Source: Lentinula raphanica (Eukaryota > Basidiomycota > Agaricomycetes > Agaricales > Omphalotaceae). From it: 64,000 nucleotides of DNA. The notes below the pieces were generated by a model. It had not been told where the DNA came from. It ran no database searches and saw nothing but the letters and a program-made list of their open reading frames with translations. Of the stretch, positions 55,050-64,000 are shown piece after piece (position 1 is the first letter of the stretch; the number at the start of each line of letters is the position of its first letter). The translations under genes were made by a program, and so were the position numbers. The stretch spans positions 682,001 through 746,000 of the forward strand of contig JANVFP010000010.1 in the NCBI GenBank assembly GCA_027919835.1, in the 5' to 3' direction.

Positions 55050-56514
55050 CGTGCAAAGATACTGGGCACTGTGCGTTTTCGGGGGGATTTGAATTCGTAA
55101 AGCAGAGATGCAATATTCGAGTGAGATTGAACCGGCCAGCGGTGGGGAATGAAAAACGACGGTCGGAAAACATTCGTGTTTTAAGACGATAATTTCGGCT
55201 CAGGCCTGTTCAGGCATATCAGTTCCATCAGCAGTCTGCAGTCTACAGATTGTTACCGGTTCACCTAGGTTCACCTCCGATGAATTCAAGCATCGCCCTG
55301 CAAGCGCCCGATGAGTATCAGTGTTCCGTAGCATCTGTAGCAGCTGGTAGCATGTGCAATCAAGAGGTATTTTCTTCTTCGGGGGTCTCATTCGATATCG
55401 ATTCGCCGAGTGAGGACAATGGCGCCGCTGGTTATTCCGAGTGTGATAGGTCAAATTATCAGTACTCCACAACGAGTAACGAGTTTGCGGAGGTTATCCT
55501 ATGTGTTTTGTAAACTACAAGGAGCCTGGAGGTAGTACAGTACATACACGAATTGAGCTGAAACATTCGATCGTTGTAACACTGTTGACTTACCTTACTC
55601 ACAATGTCCGTATCAGATTGAGGCTCTGCAAAGAAGCGTCACCCGAGCGACGGGTGTTCACTGTTGGAAGGTGTTGGAACCTTGGAAAGCTCTATCTACG
55701 AATAGCCAAAAGTACGCTGAAACAAATGGTAAGGAATTCCCCGAAAGCCTGGCAAATGACGGATAATCATACCTCCCTTGAAGTGCCTACTAGTGGCAAT
55801 AGATTACATGCGCAGATATATTTCTCTCCCAGTAGTAGCAGGTAGTAGCGGCAGTACGATCTTCAATCATACGTGGATCGCAACGGAAATCAGAGAGGCG
55901 TTGTATTTGCGTCGTTCCACATGCTTTTCATAGTGCATGAGGGTGCATGTGTACAGATCTGTACAGATGTGTACTCGATAAGAATCGAAGTTTGAGCGTG
56001 TTTGAGTATTACTGTTCGAGTTTCCTCCTGTTTCCTCAAGTCCAGGCTAGTCCAGGAAGGTCCAGGATAGCATCTGATCAATTATCGTCCAATTCGTCGT
56101 TGCCACGGCCATAGCCTGGCATACTGGGCATAGGCGGGCATATAGACTCGAGGCATGTAGAGGCATATACATAGCCGTCCGGCGATGGCAGTAATCTAGT
56201 TTGATCTGGTTTGGTGGGATTTCTCAGACAGGAAAATCGTCTTCGTAAAGTGGCTGCAATTTGAGGGCACTGCTCGTATGTTCCCTGGTGTAGCCAACGT
56301 CTTCAATCTTTGACTCGCATGCAGGTTCGAGATATGGCGACTGGATCGGGAGGATGAGAGATCCAACGGTGAGTCCAAAAATCAGGTCTTGTATAACGCG
56401 CGTGTGATCCGCTCGTGAAACAAAGATTGAATTCGCCAGCCACTAAGACAAGATGTTTTCTAGTACACATAACGAACTAGTTAGAAACTCATCATCAGTG
56501 GTGCGGGAGATTAT
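55050..56514. other. Copy C promoter and intergenic region
   Basis: 55050-55190 is the promoter block shared with A, B and D. 55300-55420 (GCGCCCGATGAGTATCA, GTAGCATCTGTAGCAGC) matches upstream DNA of A and B. 55590-55640 has weak similarity to 40220-40280, so the copied unit reached 0.6 kb upstream. Beyond that, nothing recognised; an ORF at 55501-55845 has no motif. Confidence 0.5.
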
Positions 56515-59263
56515 TCATCGATACCATAACGTACAATCTGGGTTCTCTCTGTCCGTCAAATCCTCGAAAGCTCTTTTGTGATCGAGATGTTCATTCTAGC
56601 AGATGTGTGGAATGAAATTATGAAACTGAGATTCGACAATTGACATCCTTACCGAGTCTTCACCACTAACACTAGTCTCTTTGAGCGATTGAGCTCGCCT
56701 CTTGTGTTGATTTTGTCGCATGAGGTGTAAACGTAGGAAGACAATTGCTGCTAATTGAATACCATATATTATGATATGAGCAACAAAAGCCTTGGTATAT
56801 CGCGGAGCGTCGTTTGCTCTGAAGACTAGCGACGATACAGTCAATAGTTTGAGCTATGATCGCACAATAAGGTTACTCACCTTGAGGACCTGCTGCGTTC
56901 CCAGTGGCCCAAGCACTGAAGTGCAGGTGAAGAAATGACCAAGCACTGAATAACTAGACGTACATGAAGACCAAAGATGAGGCAACGACTTGTTTAGTCC
57001 TCTGTGGATGATCGCTCAGTTTTGTGAAAAGGTGAACGATGTTGAGAAACATACACCAGCAACATTACCGGACATCACTGCAAGGTTGAGGACAGCGACT
57101 GCTCCGAAAACTTGTGTACAGCTGTAGAATACATGTTAGATGACTGTTTAAGAGTCACTCGAAATCGACGAAGGCCGTACTAGAACGCAATCAATAGCCC
57201 GACTTTGGTTTCAGACGTAGTTGGGACACCTTCAGAGAAAATTATCCTCTGAATTACATCAACCGAAATCGAACGACGTACATAGGAAGACAATGGTTCC
57301 TGCGATGTTAGGAAGAGTATAAATCTGTATGTGCGAACGATTGAGCCCCCATTTGCGTGTAGAGAATTGACTGATACTCACGAAAGCGAGCACAAGTTTT
57401 TGACCATACCGCTTGGACAGGTACGCTCCACTGAATAAGGCGGCCATGATGACTGCGCCTGCACGTACCAGGTTGCGTGTTGAGTAGATCAATGGTAGAT
57501 ACTATGCAAATTATCACCTTGTGCGATTGCTAGCAGATATGTTTGCAGTTGCGTGTAACCCTATGTTGCAGAGTACGATCAGTATATATGTGACATTCCG
57601 TGGGTGATGCGTGCTCACAAAAGCAGTGATGATGAGGTTCGAAAATGCTCCCAAGCCCCCTGTTGGCAAGCCGTTGGTGAAGGATATCAAAGTCACCGAC
57701 CAAACGATCGGGTCTCGAAGAGCTTCCACTACACAAACAGTTCGGTCGATGAGAGCGTGATACGCTTCATTTCTTGACCTCTTCTCACCTGCTTGATACA
57801 ACTGACGACAATGAATCTCATGAGATGAACGAAATGAGATCGGATTGCCAAAATTCCGCACCTTGAATTCCCTATTCTGTATCCCGGTCTCGTTCTTCCT
57901 CACTCGTTCGGCCATGAGTATTCGGTCTTCAGGAGAAAAGCATATGGCTCTCATCGGGCTATCTGGCAACCACCAGGCGACAAAGATACCCCAGACAAAG
58001 GTAAGACATCCAAGAAGCTAACAGGCGGAACGATCGGTCGGTGAGATGACATCGACGTCAAGGGTCGTGGCCCGCGAGCTCACCGTGAATAGTATTTGCC
58101 AATTATGCAACTTAGCGTGCTGGATATGTGCCACTCCGTAAGCTATAAGTCCCCCGACACATTGTTGGAAACCATTCATAGAGTAGAATGACCCTATGAC
58201 CAAAGCTTGTTCGTCTCTGGTATACCACATCGTCGACCTGGAATCATCTCAAATGAGTGCATCGGTGATATGTAAAAAGAGAACGCGACTTACAAGAACA
58301 CAAACGCTGGTTGACACACACATTCGAATATCCCAAGAAGAGTTCTGACGATTACCAGTCCGGTGAAGTTTGTGCAAGCGGCTGAGCATGCCAAAACTGC
58401 ACCCCATGCAGAGATACTGTCCAGTATCAGGTTAGCGTTCGTTTTTGACCTACAACCCGCTGAACACTAACCTGAAAGCGAGATATTTTCCAATCGGGAA
58501 TCGCTGAATGAGTCTGTTCGTTGGGAACTCCCATACAAGGCTGGAACAAGGATTATTGAGTGGGAAAAGATCTTGTTGGCAGCGTAGACCTACATCGCAA
58601 TGTACACTGAAAGTGCGACGATTGGGATTGAGTAGCATTGAGAATTAGGAAATGCAATGATATTCACCGCACGTCGTGAGCCATGCATATTGTTGACCAA
58701 CAAGGTGAGTATCGGTAGTGATACCCATAATAGAGGCAAAATTCATGGTTCTAGAGCATGAAAAGTTCGAAGCTTCCCGCTTCTATCAGAGATTCAACTC
58801 ACCCTTTGTCGAGCGTTTGACAGACTTGAGGATATTAGAAGGTGTTTGGGAGGTAAGAAATGGGGGAACAACTGACAGTAAGTCACGACCATAACAACCT
58901 GCGTTAAAGCTGGTCAATGTACAAAAACACAGATTGACTCGAAAATCCGCATACCAGAACACGTTTATGAATCATCCATCGTAGCCTTTGATTGGTCGCA
59001 TCGTCAATCACAATGGGCTTGTCACTCTTAGACGCGTCAGGTGCAAGCGTAGCGAAAAACTCTGCGACTTCTGCATCAATACCCGGTCGAGCAGCAACTG
59101 TCAACACAGAAAGTTAAATTGTGTAAATACAACTGAAAGCCAGAGTCTGTAGATTTCTCTCACTTTGATGCGTGGATTGGCTATCCAGAGAATATACATC
59201 CTTGGGCTGTTCCTCTATGAGCCGAACGTCTGGAATGTCTGCTACATCCTTGGTGGCGGACAT
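56515..59263 (-). CDS. MFS transporter, Dal5/allantoate-permease type (anion:cation symporter group)
   Basis: Start ATG 59263 (MSATKDVADIPDVRLIEEQP). A hydrophilic N-terminus with AEVAEFFATLAPDA is followed by MIHKRVL and VVMVVTYFLQTLDKGTMNFA, the first membrane segment with the family motif. Further helices: QYAWLTTCVYIA, EFPTNRLIQRFPIGKYLA, VRTLLGIFECVCQPAFVFLS, WYTRDEQALVIGSFYSMNGF, FVWGIFVAWWLPDSPMRA, EALRDPIVWSVTLISFTNGL, IMAALFSGAYLSKRYGQKL, and FRANDAPRYTKAFVAHIIIY near the end. A last intron (GTAAGG...GCTAG) leads to NEHLDHKRAFEDLTDRENPD, the usual cytoplasmic tail, with stop at 56515. About ten introns. The substrate cannot be told; relatives carry allantoate, nicotinate, pantothenate or sugar acids. 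Confidence 0.87.
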
Positions 59264-59708
59264 TCTGCTACTAGGATTTGCGAAACCGCCATTACTCTGG
59301 CTTTTTAAATTTCAGGATTATGAACTGGAACAAGAGGCCTTGTGACTGCTTTTCCGGTGGGCGGACGCTTCATGAATTGAAAAGATGGCAGGTGAACAGT
59401 GCCAAGTTCGGCCTTTCGATATCGTTATCTTGAATTTTTGGGGTGATGAGCTGGAGGTGCGGGACTTGAGTAAAGAAGCTCAGCGAGAACATGCGTATAG
59501 AAAGCCATTGGGTTTCTTCAGTCCTTCAGGCTTCAAGATTGTGTTCTCTAGAAGAGAACCCAAGTGGTAAGGGCCAAGTGAGGGTGGCTGAATTAGAGGA
59601 CCGCGGTGCGCGTCTATGCGCGTGAGCAAAGCGGTCCGAGAACGGATACCGTGTCCGAGCCTCCTTTTAAAACTCCACCATCATGTCCATGGCTTGTTCG
59701 TACAGGCA
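59264..59708. promoter_or_regulatory. Divergent promoter of the MFS transporter and the GH105 gene
   Basis: 445 bp between start codons. An ORF at 59385-59570 has no motif and was left out. GC-rich CCGCGGTGCGCG near 59602 is the most striking sequence. Confidence 0.5.
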
Positions 59709-61150
59709 ATGTCTGCCAGAAACGTGAATCCATTGAAGGTAAGTACTACGCCCGTAATCACAGAATTGTGGTTGAAGAACATCACCAGTTATCTCTCCTG
59801 AAGCAAATCCACAATATAATCGATTGTTTGGTCAATATCAAGGATGAGACTGGCGAGTTTCTTATGACACTCGAGGATGGAAGAGTGATAGATACTAAAG
59901 GTTGGAACGATTGGGAAGTACGTATGCTCTTCTGCGTGATTCTTGCCTTTGATGACAATTTTCATAGTGGACTCATGGAATTGGTTAGACTGTTCGTTCC
60001 TTTGCGCGAATCCGAAGGAGGTGATCACCCTACTATCGTCTAGGATTATACGGCCTTCTCAAGCTTCACGAGATAACGCACGATCAACGCGCACTGGATG
60101 TATCGCTGGCTTGGTTCAGAGACCGATTCGAAATTGGTACGACGAAGGTATCACTCGAGATTCGTCGAGAATTTGCTCGCTTGATGACATTTTTGCTCAC
60201 TCCTATCTCAGAATGTGAACACTATGTCTCCGCTTCTAACTGCAGCCTATCTACATGAGGCCAAGAAGGCCGACTTTCTCGTCCATCTCGATTCCTGGGC
60301 AGAATGGGTTATGTACGACATGCCTCGAACAGAGCAAGGTGGTCTGCAGCATATCACGTATCTGGTTTTAAATCATCAGCAGTTGTGGGATGATACACTC
60401 ATGATGTCGGTGCTCCCGTTGGCGAAAATCGGCTTAGTGCTCAATCGACCTCACTATGTTGAAGAGGCCAAGAGACAATTCTTACTGCAGTAAGCCACGA
60501 CTTACCTTCGATATCACATTTGGAGGTACTAACAGTTAATCAGTATACAATATCTTCAAGATATCCAAACTGGTCTTTGGTTCCACGGTAAGTCTTATAC
60601 TCAGGGATTCATCACAATGCGTGGTTGAACAACCTGTCCAGGTTGGACATTCGATGGTCGCCATCATTTCGGTAGGGCGCGATGGGGCAGAGGAAACTGC
60701 TGGATCACAGTGGCAATCCCTGATTTCATCGAAATGCTTGCGCTCCCTGAGAATGACGGCTTTCGTCAGTACTTGATTACCTCCCTTATTGCACAGATCG
60801 ACGCACTGTTGAAGTACCAAGATCAAGCAACGGGGCTATGGCACACTATTCTAGACGATGAAACCTCATACCTGGAATCATCCTGCACGGCGGGTTTCGC
60901 GTATGGTATATTGAAAGCCCTTAGAACCAGACTTATACCCAAGGAGGAGCGTTATGTCCAATCGGCAAAGAAGGCTATTCAAGGAATACTCGGAAACATC
61001 ACAGCGGAAGGAGAATTGAAATTGGTGTCGTTTGGCACACCGGTGTTTGACAATATCGAGGAGTACAAGAAAGTACCGTTGACCAGCATGCCTTATGGCC
61101 AAAGCCTAGCTCTGTTGGCATTGACCGAGTATCTGAGAACATTTGTATGA
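59709..61150 (+). CDS. Unsaturated rhamnogalacturonyl / glucuronyl hydrolase, GH105-like
   Basis: Hydrolyses the unsaturated uronic acid that pectate or rhamnogalacturonan lyases leave at the non-reducing end. Start proposed at ATG 59709 (MSARNVNPLK), joined by a 50-nt intron to LSLLKQIHNIIDCLVNIKDE. Then GRVIDTKGWNDWE, intron, WTHGIG, intron, LYGLLKLHEITHDQRALDVS, and NVNTMSPLLTAAYLHE. The acid/base Asp is expected in QLWDDTLMMSVLPLAKIG. Further signatures: TGLWFHGWTFDGRHHFGRAR, WGRGNCWITVAIPDFI, QDQATGLWHTILDDETSYLE, SCTAGFAYGILKAL, MPYGQSLALLALTEY. Stop at 61150. No clear signal peptide with this start, so probably intracellular, which would fit import of oligosaccharides by the neighbouring transporter. 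Confidence 0.88.
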
Positions 61151-61328
61151 TCATGAGCAATACGTAGTTCAATGAGAAGATGGTTTCGTCTTACTTAACA
61201 GTCTTTCATTCGGAAGAGCGGGTAGGGATTGAGCCTAATTAGGTAAGTACGTAAAACAGCATGTGGATTACATCGTACTTGCTGCAGCTTTATACCTTCC
61301 TTGTCTTTCTTCTCATTATCAACTCGGA

Positions 61329-64000
61329 ATGAGCACTTCACGTCGCTCCTCCAAGTCCACAAAGTCAACAGCCACTACTCGTTCTAGTCGCCCTCCAGTT
61401 TGGCGCGCTACAAGCTTAGTATCTGGTAACGCCCCTGCAGCGCCCTTAATAGTATCGAAGAATTCTTCTGCTCCAGAAGTGTCTATAGTTACTGCTGAGC
61501 CAGAAACTATATCAGGCCTTGGGTCTACATCAGCAGCTTCTCAGCTCGCTCCTTCTATCTCAAGGAGGTCAAAGTTGGTCAGCTCGAGCAGCACAAGCGG
61601 AAGACTTCGAGTAGATCGGAAGAACAGCACCAGGACTCGATTACAGGATGTCTTCCCCAATACGGATCTAGGAGAAGGAGGAAGTCACACACGAATAGAC
61701 TCGTACGCACCCTGCCATAACTATAGAAATTTCAGCAGAACATTCATGAGGTTTCAACCTGTTTCTAGAATGCCATCAGGCAGCAGCGTCGACGTCGCAG
61801 GCATTGCATTCCCTTCGTATGTACATGTGACGTGCTCTTTATTCAAGAACGATGCACTGAGCTCATACTTTAGAACCTCCTCACCCGCATTGCTCGAATC
61901 CACGAATTCTACAAGTACGAGTGCATATCCCGATTCCAGTGAACTTTCATCTTCGTCATCACCGAGCTCCGGGTCCAGGCTCGATTCTCCCAGTCGTTGC
62001 AAAGGCAAAGAGAAGGCAGTTGATGCCAGTCCCGTCGCTTCGACGTCCACCTCAGAACAAGAGACACCGAGATCGGCTGCCCAATCTCTCGCTGTGGCGG
62101 CAACAGATGGTGCAATGCATGACGATGCAAGTTCAAGCTCCACATTGACACAAGCTGATGCCAGCGGCACGATACGTGGTTCCTCTTTCCCTGTAGCAGC
62201 TGAAGCACAGACACCCAAGATGGATCATTCTCTTCATACGAAAGATCCGTCGAATACTGTGCGTGGATCCGAGGCACCGAAGCATTCCTGGTTCAATCCT
62301 TTCGCACCATATCCTTCACGTCCCTCAAAGGCCATCACACAATCTCCTCCTTCCACATCTCCATCTACCTCACCAACATCACCTAGTCCGCTAAGAAAAA
62401 GGACGTCTTCATCTTATGTGGAATCGATAGATGACGAAGTTCCAGCTCCAATTCGCACTCCCGCCTTTTCTGACGACGAAGATGGACACAAGACCCAACA
62501 GACGACAAGCCATCTTTCCAGCACATTAGCACCCACTGGCAATGATAGTACAAAGAACGAAACATCTGTCAATGCGACTACGCAGACGTTAGAACCTCGC
62601 AAGAGACTAGACTCATTGAATTCGCTCAATCCATCTACAAGTCGATTCAGCATTAGCATCCCCCTTCTTGGACGCCCCAAGATGCGCTTGGAAGACGCCG
62701 TGAAACGGGAAAAGGGAGTTGAAGACGGCGGAGGAAGTTTGAGTAAAGATTCGGGAACTAATTTTGGTACGCGCGCTCTTGCGTCATCAAGTCACGCCTC
62801 CAATTAATGACACGTTTCTCTTTAGTCATTACTGATGCATCATCCACTACAGCAGTATCTTCCACCACAGCTACTCCTTCCATCTCCAATCCATCTCCTC
62901 CTTCAGAATCACCAGATATTACCAACTCATCTGCGATTACAGCGCTGGCGACCGTTGAGGCGGCCCAAGCTCAGTCTGCGCAACCTACCATGTCCGTTCC
63001 CTCTCCAGAAATCCAAACGACATCAGATACGGTCCCTCCCTTGCCCTCCTCGATCTCCCAGGATGATAAACAAACCAAAGAAATCATTCCATCTTTGGTC
63101 ATATCTGAGAATGAGATCGAACCCAAAGATGTCCTTTCGTCCTCACTCGTACCTCAGAATGAGAATAAACCCGAAGGCGCCACCGAAACTAATTCGTCTC
63201 CGGTCAATGTCCTTAACACAGCAACCCCTTCCCAATACTCCTGGTGGAGTTATATAGGCTGGGGCTCATCTCAACTTGATGTCACACAACAGGAGTCTGC
63301 ACCTGAGCCGAGGATTGAAGGCGCCGAGAACAGCACGTCAAACCCAGATGGAGCTCAGATACAAATTACTGACCCTCTTCCGGAACGCTGTACATCTGCT
63401 CCCCCGATTCTGGAACCTTCTAGCAATCCCTCGGTGCCTACGGAAAACGATGAGCCAGTCTCTCAGAATTTAGAGTCAGCAATGCCGATACAATCTCCGA
63501 CTGAAAATCAAGCTCCCACAAAGGCTCCCTCGATTTTCTCTCTTGATACTGCGCGTGCTGCCGGGTCATGGTTCAATCCATGGGCGTGGTACGGCTATGG
63601 TGCCGTCGATCCTCCTCCATCAGGCACAACTGGCTTGAATACTACCACTAATGATAGCACTGATAACGCTGGGAGCAAAGAGGACGACCTCAACGGCAAC
63701 GGCAGTGATGGACTCCAAGGATTAGAGGGTACAGAGATGACGGAGTCGGAGAAGATCAAAGAGGCCGCCCTCGCAAGAGATAAGCCATTAGATATTGCTT
63801 CATCCTCTAATGCGTCCGTGACGGTTCTCAATGATGCTCAAACTCAGTCCTCGACAGCCATGCCAGAAGGAGAACACTCCCGCTCGCATATTTCACACAT
63901 AGAACCCACCAATCCCATTGCGGACTCAGCTTCGTCCATGCGTTCCGGGTGGGCCTCGTTCTTCTCTCTGAGCAGGGGCAGAGGGTTAGTCACTAAGAAT
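61329..64000 (+). CDS. Long Ser/Pro/Thr-rich protein with repeated Trp motifs (runs off window)
   Basis: Start ATG 61329 (MSTSRRSSKSTKS). Exon 1 runs to 62766, an intron (GTACGC...TTTAG, 62767..62825) leads to exon 2 (VITDASSTTAVSS...), still open at the window end; a GTTAGT near 63985 could be a donor. Almost the whole protein is low complexity with few hydrophobic residues, except for short aromatic islands: SWFNPFAPYPS, YSWWSYIGWGSS, SWFNPWAWYGYGA and SGWASFFSLS. Basic stretches and many SP sites suggest a phosphorylated, disordered protein. A folded domain may lie to the right of the window. Family not recognised. Confidence 0.65.

Noticed and set aside
59385..59570. 61-codon ORF upstream of the GH105 gene
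   Set aside because: No similarity to the GH105 N-terminus and no donor linking it; the start at 59709 gives a better protein.

Overview
The window is nuclear DNA of a filamentous fungus, almost certainly a basidiomycete of the Agaricomycetes type. Genes are dense, protein-coding on both strands, and cut by many short introns (about 45-75 nt, GT...AG, CTRAY-like branch points). The products are eukaryotic: PKA regulatory subunit, COQ2, RhoGDI, Cdt1, proteasome subunits and a nucleoporin. No species can be named from the sequence alone.

Left half (1-36.7 kb), mostly conserved housekeeping genes: 5' part of a PKA regulatory subunit (-), tRNA-Arg(CCT) with an intron (+), a large protein with a cysteine-dioxygenase-like cupin (-), a Ser/Thr-rich single-pass membrane protein (+), a Ytp1-like multi-pass protein (+), COQ2 (-), RhoGDI (-), two tandem CCCH zinc-finger paralogues (-,-), Cdt1 (+), an alpha/beta hydrolase (-) and a Gfo/Idh/MocA oxidoreductase (-). 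Then come three proteasome genes side by side: beta1/PRE3 (-), RPN12 (+) and alpha7/PRE10 (-). A Nup82/Nup88-type nucleoporin (+) follows, and a short inverted copy of its last exon lies 7 kb away.

Middle and right (26-55 kb), accessory region: a small family of secreted proteins that I do not recognise occurs in at least five copies, here called D, E, A, B and C. D is at 27.7 kb, E is a decayed copy at 26.05 kb, A and B are in tandem at 37.3-39.8 kb, and C at 54.1-55.0 kb is broken by a 10-bp duplication. Promoters and 3' flanks were copied with the genes. About 13 kb of mobile DNA lies between B and C. It holds a tyrosine-recombinase retrotransposon with split direct repeats (Ngaro-like, 40.5-46.2 kb), a TIR-bounded MITE (46.26-46.81 kb), and an apparently intact Ty3/Gypsy chromovirus with identical 204-bp LTRs and a GGGGC target duplication (47.26-53.64 kb).

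Right end (56.5-64 kb): a Dal5-type MFS transporter (-) and a GH105 unsaturated glucuronyl/galacturonyl hydrolase (+) share a 445-bp divergent promoter and may form a small uptake-and-hydrolysis pair for pectin fragments. A long Ser/Pro-rich protein runs off the window end.

The most unusual content is the secreted family with its duplication and decay series next to the two retroelements, and the three-gene proteasome cluster.
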